In this document: piece by piece, positions 1-12,842 of the stretch | Numbering within the stretch: the first letter of the stretch is position 1 | How the letters are laid out: each line of letters starts with the position of its first letter | Source: Lepidonotus clava | Taxonomy: Eukaryota; Annelida; Polychaeta; Phyllodocida; Polynoidae | Assembly: GCA_936440205.1 (NCBI GenBank) | Contig: OW387139.1 | Location: forward strand, 28,422,378 to 28,486,377 | Length of the DNA: 64,000 nucleotides | Direction: 5' to 3' | The notes under the pieces: model-generated | Seen by the model: only the letters and a program-made list of their open reading frames with translations | Databases searched by the model: none | Told to the model about the DNA's origin: nothing | Made by a program: the position numbers and the translations under genes

Positions 1-3000
1 TGATTGTCCCTCAACATGTGACAAGCGGGAAGGAGCTGTGGCAGGTTTCGAACCACATCACCTATCCCAAGGTTCAGGACTCTGAAAACAGGGAATCGAC
101 CATGTGACAATCATATAGGCAGTATACAGATGCCTAGTTGCGAACCGTCCCACCTAACCTAAGGGCACTAAGGTCCTGTCGGTATTGGGACCAGACATAA
201 GTCGTGTCGCGTCCCCCTCCTGGCCATATTGGCTGGGCCCTGGAGGAGGTCTCCAGGCAGAGGACGACCACCTCTCATCTATCTGCTGGTGGCTGATTGA
301 TCAGGTCTGGGGATACACTCGGGATACACTAAGGGTACGTGGCTAGAGGGCTGTAATGGAATGACTTGAGGATTAGCCGATTTAGGGAACAACCAAACAA
401 CGCACTGAATCCTTAAAACCTCTTCATAACAGTTGTTACACGGTATTACACTGTTAATGACTAAGGCAAGTGTTCTCATTCTCATGTAAAAATATGTTCG
501 AAATGTAAACAGCAATGTCATCTAGGAAAACCATGTAAAATGTTTTGTTTTGGCTTTGATTGAGGATTATGAGCGATTTTACCTTTGGTAAATGCATTGA
601 TGCCTAACCAATTATATATGGTTTCGATTGAAATTGAACGATTGTTGAATAATATCAACACATTTCATTCTTTCAAAAGTAGACACTAGTCTTTGTTCAT
701 TTGTCGGCCAACTGGTTACAGTTGCATGCAGTTGTCCCAGAGTCAATAGACTAATGGGGTATCGAATACCGGCACACAACCTAGATAAACGACCGGTTTC
801 TGAATGTTCATAAAAACAGTGTGCTAAGGGTTCCCATGAACATTGTTGTTCCATTAGGTTTTTGTAGTTAAATATGGTTTGAAGGAATGCGCAAGGGGAA
901 GGAATTTTCCATTCACCTGATTAAAGTCGAAGTACATCCATCCCAGATCAATTAACCTTCCAGAGCATCCAGCACTGCCCCGAGCTTTTTTGTGGTAATG
1001 TCCTTTTATTTTGCCACCACATAGGATAATTCCTGATTATGGGTCCATCCAGTCCGTTTTTAACTTGTGATATATTATAATACGGGCGTAATTTTCTCGT
1101 TGTAATGATAAAAAAGGAAACGACTTGTAATTTTGTGATACGTCTTTTTATAAAATCTGAAATGATTTTGTTTTAATTTAGCAGTGTTATCTTTTATTAC
1201 TAAGTTAACAATGACAGGTTGCACATGAATCTATGTTAAATTTTACCAATGATTCATCTGCTTGAATTTAGAACTGGGCTTTTGGCTACAGATACATAGG
1301 GTATACATCATTACATGATTAGACAGACCAGTACAGCACAGAAAACCAGGTAGAACAAGATTCTGAGTTAAAATATGCCTACATGATAACGAGACAAAAA
1401 CTACAAAATGACATGATAAAATTGTAGTTTATGCACTCTTCTGGGGGGCGGCACATGTACGTAACTATGTTAGGACAATATGCCAGTTCTATGTGTTTTA
1501 AATACTTATCTTGACACCAATAGCTACTATATACATTTTACAGTTGAGTCACACTATCGTAGCCATACTAAAGATAATCTGAAATCAATAAACAATAGAT
1601 GACTAGCTAAGAGCAATTTTTCAGACGTTTTATGAGTAGTACAAATAGATCAATTATATTGAGACAACCTCCTTCTAAATCAAATATCATTTATGCACAA
1701 TTCACTCGAACATTAAACATTGATTAACACAATTAGATAACTATATAATAGTGAGGCTTCAACGAAACGTCTAAGCTGTACAGCTAAAATAATCTTATGA
1801 ATAGAACCATAATGCCGCTTTAGTTAATCACGCTGCAACTGGCAACGTCCGGTTTCTTTCCTTCATTCCCTTTGCAGCTATACTTATGCTGTCTACTCAA
1901 TTCGCCGATAGATACCATGCAAGCTTGCTCTAAATTCACAGCCCAAGAGACCTATGGTTGTGCATAGCAATTCTCATTCTATGGCCAATCGGGAATATAC
2001 ACTCAATTTATAGGCCGCATTATCATAAAACTACCGTGTTGAAGTAACCGTACCATGGAGCCCGTGCACGTGGTCGGATCCCCCCATCCGTCGAGGGTTT
2101 GCTGGGTGAATCAACACCTGCTATTGTCGTTGGGACCTACACAGGAGGCCGGCGGGACCGACAAGGAGACTACCAAGTTAAAAAAAAACACACAACACGT
2201 GAGGCCGTCACTCAGCATCTCTTTTCTTGCTTGGCAGATGAATGAGTTGGGCAGGCTATTTGGATTTGGGCTGGGGAAATTGAGGGCAGGGTGTGCAACG
2301 TCTATTCATTAGAACTGTTATAAAACGTGCAGTAATCGTTTCAGTCACACACATTACCAAGACCTTTCGGCGTAGGCCTATGGTTACAATTTGGCCTATA
2401 GAAGCCTATCGAAATGAAACGGCATAGCGAAAACTGATACTGGGGATTATAATCTTGCTGCCTTTGGTCATAATGTAAGAGGAGTAAGATGAGATTTAAA
2501 TGTCAGTTACATCGAGCATGACCTCTTGCAATCTACTATCAGATACTAGAAATGATTCGTTTTTGTTGGTTATCTAAATGATATCTAGTCATTATATTCA
2601 ACAATAGAATGGACAGAGCTAAAGACATAATATTATTATCTTTATCTTATTGCAACCTTACATTATAATTATCTCTAGCGATATTAGCATACGTTTTGTT
2701 ATAGATTGGTCATACATTTCACGTCAAAAGCTCACGTTCGAATAGTTGTCATTTTACAGCATCAGGAGATACAAATTTTTCCATTGCAAAGGTTCTTGAT
2801 TACCAACAATTGATTCACTTTAAACAATGAGAGAATCTAAGGGACACTATTTTAATTATTTGAAATCTCGGAAACAGGAATATGAGATCACCAGGAGGAC
2901 ACGGTAAAGTTGCGTGCTATCCGATATGCCCGTTTCTAGTGTGGAAGTGTGCTAGACAGGCCTCATTGGGATAACACTACGACTGAAACTCAGTCAAACG

Positions 3001-5731
3001 ATCCTAGCTTCAACCTCTTGGGAGTTTCAACAAATCATTCTTCTGCTCAAATTAACTGGTCCAAACTAAAATAGGGCTGGCTTGTCCTTTCAACACTAAT
3101 TAGAAAAAAAGGTAGGCCAATTACCGAAGGAGTCAGCTTAGATTAGGGTTCTGACAAGGACCTTACCAGAGGGATGGGAGGAGGGATCGCAGTGATGAAG
3201 TGGATGAGGGAAAGGAGGGCTTGGGGAACCTGTCAGTAATGCATCACACGATGGCTTTTCCACAGCAGGGAACATTTCCCCCCACAATATCCCCTCCCTT
3301 CATAACGCCTAAGTACGTTAATTGGGCTGGGTCCCAGACCAATGGCGTTTAGGTGCTCCTGACCCGGAAGGATTAACGAGATGGATGCCATGCGCATGGG
3401 CAGCGTAGCCGACGGTCAGCGTTCCGGTGACTGCCCCGGATGTTGATCATCTCGACATATAAGTGGGCGTGCAATCTTTCCAGCGTCACCAAGATCGTTT
3501 CTCAGGCGTCCCGTTTGGGTAGGGCGCTCCACGAGTAACGTCTATTGCGCCCTCAGCATGATCCACGAGGCTACAGAACAATTTATAATTCATTTAGGGC
3601 CTATACCTAAGGGTTCTGGGAACACAAAGTGTTCTCTCAAGAGTTTATACACTCTGCAGCAGCCTTTTGGCAAGTCCTTTGGCAGAACCCCATATCGTTG
3701 CATGTTTTACTGATGCGTTGCCTTAAATTATTTTTTTTATTTTTTTTCTCTTGAAACTGACCAATCAGGAATTAAGAAACCCACGAAAATCGGAGAATCT
3801 TGAAAATATGCATTAAATTTTTTCTGCTTTCTTGATGAAAGACAAAAGTTGATAGAGGCCTTATGGGCGCTTCCCATAGGCACCGATAAGCGGCAAGCGG
3901 TGAGGCCTAGGTACTTCAAAACCCCGATTGAAATGCATTGCTTAGATAAAAAAAAAACGCTGACATGGTTCCTATAATATAAGTGCTTTGGTATATCTAT
4001 TTGATCTGTAGTATTTTTCGGAAACGCTCATGCACCACAGCGTGGAGATACTTGATGCCTTAAAGCAACCCAAAACCAATCAAACTATAATTTAACTATA
4101 GATTCATGAAAATGTAAATAAACATTTCGAACATGGTCTTTGGTAATGCCAAGGTGCTCTACATATGCATGAATGTGCTATAAGACATTGTGATAGATAA
4201 AAATGCTTTGAAAGTTTTGGGTTTGTTTTGGCATAGTCAGAGGCTGAAATGTTTCCTGGGCAGTACCCCATATGACCAAGTTATGCCCCAAAAATGATGA
4301 TGTCATATGGACAGAGTGCTTGGCAGAGCATATTCATTTTCACGAAAGGGGGTAGTGGGTTGTATTTTATAATTCTGTCTACCACAGATAGCGTATTTCC
4401 TGTGGTTTACCTGCAGGTTAGCCTAGATCAATGTGCATCATGGGTAATATGTCGACAAACCACAAGGCTTAACGATAGACATTTTCAATATTCATGGTAT
4501 TATTTGTAGTTAAACATGATAGAGTTCATTGTCAACTATTTTTTCATTTTGTATCTATAATTGTTTATTATTTTTGAAGTTGGTATGAAAATGCATTCTT
4601 TACATAATATTATGGATGTAGAGCAAATATTGGTATATTTTCTATAGATTTCCCTGTGATGTTGTCGACAAAATTAGTTCAAATCTACCTGCAGGTGCTT
4701 AAATGACTGAAAATCAGCTATCCGTGATAGGGATGATGATTGTGAATTACATTACTGCAAAAAGTTGGAAATCCTTTTTGCAATGTAATAGGAACATTAT
4801 GTAGAACTGGGTCAAGTAAAATGCACATGCTTGATCGCAGTATCATGTACATTTCACTGGTGGAGCCTAGCTGAACCTCACACTAGGTGAACTGCTGGCA
4901 TAATATTACAGATGCATCTCATTTTAAAACATATCTTATCAGCGAAACTTCTTCAAATAACCTTACTGGAAATAAAGACAAATTAGTTTATATTCATATG
5001 GTATTAATCTACTGGAAAACTTAGAGATCTAGAGAACCTCGTTTGAAATTGATTATTGAAGTCATCACTTTTTGTTGTAAACAACTGAGAAGTTGTGTGG
5101 ATCCACAATAATTGAAGGAAGATAATAACATTAGCTATTTTAATGAGGTTTAAGGACAATCGCGCATTATAGAAGTAGTGTTGAGATTTCTTTAAGCCTT
5201 TCCACACTGAAAGTTATGCCTATATAGACGTCAAAAATGCAAAAATAATTAGGGGTCACTGAGGAAATCTTTTAGCTAGAGTGGTCTTAATATGTGCTGA
5301 CTGTTAAAAAATCATCTTGCAAAATAAATTTTGAAATTTGACTCTATTTGCTAATTATTTTGATAGAAATCGTTTAATGGCCATCCTAATGTTTTTGATA
5401 AACGTGTTTGTGTTTTCTCCAGTGAAAAAGGAAGACTTTTGTAAAAATAGATAACATAATATACTGTTTTTACTTGAAAGTTTGAAAAATAAACTATTCA
5501 AAAAATACAAAAATTCAAAAAATAAAGTTCTACATACTAAAAATCTAAAGTTGAAAATTGTTGATATCACATGCATAAGGATGTAGGCTATCGTAACCAG
5601 CCAAAAAAAATAGGGGGTCACCGTATTAATTTGGCCAGCAGAGATGAATACCTATTAGAAAATCTAAATGCTTAAAATGGTTAATAGAGAGCTACTTGTT
5701 ATTTGATCATATTATGGGTCTTAACCCCTTC
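1..5731. other. No gene recognised
   Basis: AT-rich sequence with only short chance frames on both strands. If the nAChR signal exon lies before the window, this is part of its first intron. A CpG-richer patch lies at 3340-3580. Confidence 0.45.
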
Positions 5732-6033
5732 GAGGGCTATATTCTAATGGAAGAAGACACATGTTAACACAAGGAGTACCAAGAAGGAACTGTTTATTCC
5801 GGGACTCACTGCCCCTTTTATACCCTAATACTCGGTTCTATTTGGCCAACTCAAGTCACGTCTTCTTAGTGACGTCACATCCAATTTACATTTTGTATTA
5901 GCTTTTCGGCTTTCGGGCTTTTGGCTTACGGTCTCTCCGACTTTCGGGCCCGTACACAAAATACAATTTCACTGTATTATTCCATTACTTTTGGCATCTA
6001 ACTTTTTTTACTGATGAATGGACATTCATCACA
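5732..6033 (-). mobile_element. Probable solo LTR of an LTR retrotransposon (fossil)
   Basis: Read on the minus strand, the 302-bp segment starts TGTGATGAATGTCCATTCAT, carries a TATA-like box (GGGTATAAAAGGGG) and, some 20 bases on, a polyadenylation-type AATAAA (GGAATAAACAGTTCC). It is bounded on both sides by the same 5-bp sequence CCTTC. This is the layout of a promoter-bearing LTR with a 5-bp target duplication and no internal region. The 3' end does not read CA, so that border is less certain. The family is unassigned (Gypsy-like by feel) and the age cannot be estimated from one copy. Confidence 0.6.
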
Positions 6034-8530
6034 CCTTCATGCATCATCAATTATACCAGATTTAGATTATAGTCAAATCTGATCAATAATATTTCTTTCT
6101 AATCTATTTACAGAATAAGATGGAAATAATAGGAAGTAACCTTTGACGTTTATTATATAGAAACTGTTCGCAGTAGATAAGGCAGAACATTTTACCTCTC
6201 CATATATGACAAACACATAATAAAGATTCAGTAATTTAATAACCACACTGAAAAATCCCCTCGATAAGTGGCTGAAAGTGGTTTTCTGCTCGCAGTTCTA
6301 TCTTGCCTGTCCGGGGCGACAAGAAGACATGGGTTGCTGCATCCCTGGTGAATTATAAATGGACGGACACGCTTTGGGCCATGTGGCTGACCTAGCAGAG
6401 AATGCAAACTCCCGCTTTATAACCTGGGCTTACCTTAACCTCTGGTGATTTGATCAATATCTCTGTTCCATGTATTCTTGTGCTAAATAGCTTTGAAAGG
6501 CTCGTGGCAAACAAGCACTAGAATCTACATCAAGGCATACACTAATTTTTCAAAGGTATTTTTATTTCTATAGTACTTATGATGCGGCCGCAACAATTAG
6601 GAATATCAATCCCATCAGTTTTGTTTACATGTCCTGTCATGCAGTGTACAGGATATTAATTCACAAAGCAGTGTTCGTAGCAATAACAACAGTTTGAAGC
6701 AAATTTTGCAGTTTTCTCAGAATTATAACACGTTCGTGACTGTGACTTCAGCTAATTCCCATTACTCTGCAAATTGTTATTAGCCGCCCGAGGCTTTAGA
6801 GGAAAGCATCAGACAAAGGCTTGTTCAAGGAACTGTTGACTGCCATACAGATAGGGTTACCAGGCCTGCAGGTAAAACTGGGGGTTGGCTAACAGCTCGT
6901 CATCGGCGCCTGCCTGTCGCCACGCCCTTGTCCTGACTCCGGTAAGGGGCCATGTTAGTCCGAGGACAGTGCCCGTCCATTTGGGCAGTAAACATTAGGT
7001 AAGGACCCACTCAGGACCCAGAGTACTATAATAGCTGTACAGACTAGAGAAGCAACGGTTACCCCATAGCTTGGTATCACAATTGGCGGGTCATTTAGCA
7101 AAGTAATTCCGGGAAGAGCATAAGTCTAGGACAACAATTAAATGGTTCTTTTGGTCGTCTAAACCATTATGTTATTTACACCCCAGCTTAATTATCACAT
7201 GCAGTCTAAAAATATTAGACTGCTTAACAAATGCCATGCGAAAATTTAACAGTATCCCATGATACCTGCTGAGCAATTAGTAATAAAAGGCCATTTCATT
7301 CATAAATTATATGTGATGACATTCACCTCACTGAAACAGGTAATTATGCAGTAAGAAACTCAATAAGTATTTGGCATTGCCTACACATTACACATTAATA
7401 TTTTATTACCAAATTCATGATTTGGGACATAAAACCTGGAGGATTCGAAGAAGCCACCTCAAAGACATAAATACTTGCTATATTTGTAACCATTTGCCAA
7501 AAACATAGTGTACGACAAGGGTATCTCCAGCTCTTGTTAATTGATCGGGTAAAACGTTGAGTTGAGATGTGGTATGCCTCTTCATCTTCCAGATCTGTAT
7601 CTGCCTGAGTTAAGTAAGTATCATTTGGAGGAGCAGGACCTACGTGGTTTGTGTACTGCCCCAGCCGTTAACCAAAACAGTAGTAGCGCACTGAGGAATT
7701 CCCCTCCATGGTGGGTAATCTTGCTTATATCCAGGGATTCCAAACCCACCTCAAATGATCAGAGGTTTGGATTCCGCTGTGCTTAACATATATACTGAAT
7801 GTCTTTGAAACTCCATTCGTCTAAGTCCCGGCGCAGTTTATCCATAGTGACCTATACAGTTGAAGGCAAAGTAATTCTTGGTAATAGCTCTCCTGGTGGC
7901 CCAGGGTACGCATGCTCAATGAGATAGAGGGGGCAAATGTCCTAAACTGATTACAGTGCAGACAACGCCCTCATGCCCTTTCCTACAATTATTGCGTGCC
8001 TGGAAAGGTGCGTACCTGGCAAAACGACGAGACCGAAAGCTTATATTTCCCTGAGTTTTCAAATGTAAAATACAAAAAGAAATTGGTGAACTCTGTAAAG
8101 AAAAGAACACTTCTTTTACAATGAAGGGGAATATCAAAGGAAAAATTAACTATGGCCATGTAATTCCCAAAGGAACACGTCCACCCCTGTTATGAACAGA
8201 TTTACGCAATTCCAACTCTTTCTCCAATTGCAAATAAAGGAATTAGACATGGGAATTAAGAAAGACTTCTTATTCATTACCTATTTTCATTTCAAGTGTG
8301 TTAGTATCTGCTTTGCCTTTTTTTTATTCGTAAGGATAGTATTTAAGTTTCATTGCCATATGAAATCAGCTTGATGCAGGTAGAGTGATTAGTAGTTGTA
8401 TTTAATATTACAATAATTTTGTCTAAGAAGATAGATACTGTGGAACAATTGCAAGTTAGATTTAATGAGTATTGAAAGATATGGTAAGTAGATAGAACCA
8501 TTGTTATAGAATGGCAGAAAATAATTACTG
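6034..8530. other. No gene recognised
   Basis: Non-coding sequence with a GC-richer patch at 6840-7010 that contains one copy of an AACAGCTCG-type motif (6891). No exon or repeat ends could be supported. Confidence 0.45.
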
Positions 8531-8795
8531 AAGGCGGGAACCCACTGAGCGACTGAACTAAATTCTGATCGTTTCTGCCAGCTCTGGTCACTCAGTTCTG
8601 GTCGTTTTCAACTAGAAATTGTCACAAATGACCAAAAAAGGTGTTCCCACTGAGCTTTTTACCAGAAATTGCACAATAGGAACACCATTTCTGGTCATTT
8701 ATGACCATTTCTGGTCGTTTCGACCAGAACCAAGCAACCAGAACTGATCAAAACGATCAGAATTTTAGTTTAATCGCTCAATGGGTTCCAGCCTT
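8531..8795. mobile_element. Short inverted-repeat element (MITE), about 265 bp
   Basis: The ends are inverted copies: AAGGCGGGAACCCACTGAGC at the left matches the complement of GCTCAATGGGTTCCAGCCTT at the right, and pairing continues inward to TCTGATCGTTT. The interior is crowded with direct and inverted copies of TTCTGGTCGTTT. No coding capacity and no clear target duplication were seen, so the superfamily is open. Confidence 0.7.
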
Positions 8796-9346
8796 TATAT
8801 GTTTTTTCACACGATTATGTAATAAAGGTTTCTTCGGCTTTTACATTCCCACTGTATTAATGTAATATAGCCAAAGAGCTTTCTGGTGTTGTAGATCGGA
8901 ATATTTAGACAAACCTGACAGGTAAAATTAATACAATTTACTTTGTTTCTTTGGCATTGTGGTTGCTGATGAAACACCCTTAATTCTTCATTGTCATTAC
9001 TGTAAATATATACCTTTAAAACTATTGAACTGTATGGGGTTTTTGCTTAGCTCAACAATCTTCCATTCTATTGGTCGAAAGTAATCATATTCACGCTTCC
9101 TTCCTGTCAGTTGTTGGGTAAAGTAGTTCCACGGTCAAGAATGACAGAGTAAATTGGCTATAAGAGGATTTGTTCATTTATTTGTACTCATTTTCAAGGT
9201 TTGTCACAATGTCAATCGAGAATGAGATTCAAGGTTAATAAGAGTTCTTACTTAGAATAAATTCGCAGTGTGTGGCACTGCATTACATGTCTCATGTCTC
9301 TGCCGAGTTGGGCGCTTAGTCTAAGATTATATAGGACTACTTTATG

Positions 9347-9985
9347 TTAACCCTTACACTGCCAGAGGCCTCATATGGGGCCCTATAGTAATATCCCATA
9401 ACACCATTGAAAGAATGCAAATTATGCTTTCAGAATCTGAAAGAATTTTTCAGATATTCCAATTAGAACCAGAGATACAGGTATTTGAACATTGGACTAT
9501 CAAGTCACCCAAAAATGATAGAATTGTGATTCAAGAAACCATAAACAATGTATTTACATTTGAATTTGCCATACTAATTAAAAAATCATGAAAAAATGGG
9601 TGAATTTATGTAACTGACATGATTTTCAATTTGCTCTAACTTTTCTTTCATTTATGATAATCACAAACGGTTTTTTGCACAAAAAAGATAATGTTTTCAT
9701 GTTACCTTTATAAAGAGTGTGATAGTTATTTTATTAATTATTGGTTACCATGGTAACCTGCAAAGTACGATAGCACAAACAATTCCTCCTCGTGAGAAAT
9801 TTGCCTTATTGGCACAGTGCCAACATTTGGAACGTTTTTATCAAAATTATTGAAAAAAGCTTTTCATCTGAAGAATCTAAACTAAATTTGAGTTTTAGGG
9901 AATTTATGCACTAATTTTTGTATTTTGGGCAATATTTCAGTAAATATCAGTTATATTGTGATAAATCTGTCAGTGAAAGGGTTAA
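9347..9985 (+). mobile_element. TTAA-flanked MITE, piggyBac-like, copy 1
   Basis: The 639-bp unit is bounded by TTAA on each side, with termini CCCTTACACTGCCAGA and the complement of TCTGTCAGTGAAAGGG. TTAA duplications with CCC ends fit piggyBac-type non-autonomous elements. It is homologous in opposite orientation to 41075-41725, sharing for example CTTTCAGAATCTGAAAGAAT and the central CCATGGTAACC. It is non-coding. Confidence 0.8.
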
Positions 9986-12678
9986 TGAGAGATGATGTTC
10001 ATCAACCTGCTGTGCTGCCACTCTATTGCTTTTACAATTGACTTGGTTGCGTGGTTACAAATAAGTAGTATGTACATTAGTGCACCATAACTAAATATCA
10101 TATTTTTTTCTACATTGAAATGATATTGAAAATACATGAGTTATTTTAATAAATAGTCATACTGATAGATCAATTTGCTTTAATGTAATAATTTTTTAAT
10201 TTGCATTTTATACATTCTTTTCTAAAAATGATGTACCTTTTTTACTCTACAGTTAGATGGGCTATTGCAGTTAGATGTAATCCAATGATGTATTATACCA
10301 GTGGGACTCTACTGTTGATCATACTCATACTTGGAAAACGTCTTGCATCACAGAATTGTTCCATCTAGATTGCCATCTGAGGTGCTGACTCAACAAAACC
10401 CCATGGAAATTCTGTAGTCACAACACGTTAAATACTGTAATTATTGTGTAATCATTACAGGAAGTAGCACGAGATACTCACATAATGTAGATACTCAAAT
10501 AATGTAGATACTCAAATAATGCAGATACTCAAATAATGTAGAGGCTCAAGTACACGAAAAGCAACTCTTAATGTTACACATCCTGAAAGTATGAAAATAG
10601 TTGAGGTAAAACACAAAATGCAAGGTTTATTTGGTAAACACAAGATTTATTGGGGGGGGGGGGGGTGTCATGTGATATGTTTAGCCAATCAGCATTCACC
10701 TGTACCCTGTAATAGGCAGACTGTCTACCTGAAATTAACCAGTGTCCTTCAAGGTGCGCAACTGTGAACATCTCATCTGTTATTGTCTTATGCTTGAGAA
10801 GGAAACCATATTATGGTGATTGTGAAAACAGGGCCCATATCTTCGTAACTAATTCAATTTGATTAGGGTCCCATGATCAGTGATTTTGCATTTTACCAGA
10901 ATTTAGAGTTTTATTGCAAAATCCAAAAGTAAACACAAACAATGACACAACAATATAATAGTTCCAACTATTGACACTCCTCCCTCCAGTTTCATAGTGG
11001 ATCACTTTGAGTAGACTCCCCCAACACCCAGGATCTGAAAATTCTCAGGACCCTGAATAAACTTGAGTTCCCCTGAACAGGCCCAAGTCCTCTGAATCCT
11101 ATTTGAAGCCCAATTTTCCCTAGCACATCCAAACAGCACACCAGGCATTTACAATACCCATGATACGACATTTTTCTGCTGTGGGACTTCAAATTTTGGA
11201 TTTTTCTTTTAAACTGTTCCAATGATTTTACAACACACATCAAAAAGCAAGTGTGGATACACAAATATATCAAGATGATTTTATCAAGATTTCTCACATA
11301 ACTTTCATGTCTTCGCTATATAAAAGTTTTCTGAGCAGGATTTTTCTATTGTGCCCCCCAATAGACCGCCACAATAATATTATATCATGGATTATTTTAG
11401 TCAGCACCTCTGGTTTACCAACAAAAGGGTGTTTCCGAAAAGTTAGAATAGACTGAATTTGGCAGGGGTCTAATCCATTTGGTTGATTAAAGATATTTTT
11501 ACAGGTTCTTGAAAATGTGCATATATTTGGCGACAATTCGAGGATATTCAAAAGAATTCGAGATTACGCAATACACTTCCAGTTCATCAAGGCATCGTCA
11601 AGCATTTAGGATATAATTATTTGCAAATCTGGCTAGACACAAGACAGCTCGGCTAAGACTGATAGGTCTCAGTTTTATCATTAGAGATCACAGTTTTGAA
11701 CCGCTAATATAAAGAACATGTTTTTATCACAGGGGGAAATTGGTAGTCCGTCCATCCATGTCTGAGCTAAGAATACTAACCACTCTTCTACCAGTTATAT
11801 CATTTATAACTTATAGTAAATATACAAGGCAATCCAGGTAAATGGAAAGGATTATTCCATATGTCCCTAGTTATATTATACAGTCAGGTGCTGAAGAATA
11901 GTGGTGGTTTACAGTAATATTCACATTATTTACCTAAGAAACGAAAAAGAGGAACACTGTAACCCAGAATACAGTCTGCAAAGATAATGAAACATAATGA
12001 ATACAATATTTGCAGAGGAATTTGTATAGATCGATGGTCCTCATTTGTTTTGATCTTTCGGAAATAGTATTGTTCATAAATTCTGTCTCATGCAATATCA
12101 TTATACTATGCAAATGGCCAATAGCCATATTGAATTAGTTGTACTGATGAGAAGGGAGGGGAGATTATTAAAAATAAACCGCGCTGCATAAAATTGATTA
12201 TTATCTTTGATGTCTCAGTATTTACTGTTTATAATTTCAACTCATCGCATCTCATTATTTCCATGATCATGCCATGTTTATGACGTAGAATGTAACATGA
12301 GGATCTTTTGTATAACCACCGCTCCCACCTAAGCTGTAACCCTATGTATATATATATGTCGAGTGGGAGCGGGTGGAAGACCGGCAAAGCCGAACCTGAG
12401 AACCAAATAAAATCAAGTAGAAAAAACATTTCTACTTTTCAACATCGCATCTAAATTCTCTGCAATTGTTTTGTCAATGAAACGTGGGTATGTTAGTCAA
12501 ACACAATACTGACATCAACTAATTTTCAGAAGAAAACGTAATAATGTGTTGTGAAAAACTTTTTTTGGTAAAAGATTGCATTTTGTATCGAATTGAGCCA
12601 AATGGGAAATTACAATGCGGAATTGATAAACCGCAATTCTATGTTTCTACATGTCTCTCTGATATTGCTCTGTTTCAG
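9986..12678. other. Non-coding, upstream of the first recognised nAChR exon
   Basis: Apart from the 17-bp minisatellite and a run of 13 G near 10654, no feature is supported. A signal-peptide exon ending in phase 1 before a GT donor was looked for and not seen. Confidence 0.45.
10473..10545 (+). repeat. 17-bp minisatellite, about 4.3 copies
   Basis: AGATACTCAAATAATGT is repeated in tandem from 10473 with single-base variants (CACATAATGT in the first copy, ...ATGC in the third), then decays. Confidence 0.85.
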
Positions 12679-12842
12679 GTAAAAGGTCCCTGAGTCAAGA
12701 TCCAACTTTTATACCTTCTGATGAACAGAAACTGTTCCGTAAGCTGATGAGAAACTACGAGAAGTCGGTGAGACCAGTCATCAACGCCACCACCCCCGTG
12801 CCCGTCAAACTCGGCCTTACTCTGACTCAGATCTTTAAGCTG
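12679..12842 (+). CDS. nAChR subunit exon: N-terminal extracellular segment
   Basis: The exon follows a TGTTTCAG acceptor and ends before a GTAAGT donor. It has two bases completing an upstream codon, then 54 codons. It encodes the N-terminal helix ([19 protein letters not shown]) and the first beta strand ([15 protein letters not shown]). This matches canonical nAChR exon 2, including a glycosylation site in INATTP. It lacks a start methionine and signal peptide, which sit on a separate exon in this family. Confidence 0.95.

Noticed and set aside
31-100. tRNA-like B box (GGTTCGAAACC) on the minus strand
   Set aside because: No A box at the proper distance and no cloverleaf.
5355-5621. Hydrophobic Phe/Leu-rich 88-codon frame on the minus strand
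   Set aside because: Very AT-rich DNA yields such products by chance; no signal for translation or splicing.
10473-10545. CRISPR-like array
   Set aside because: Adjacent 17-bp units without unique spacers in an animal genome; a minisatellite.
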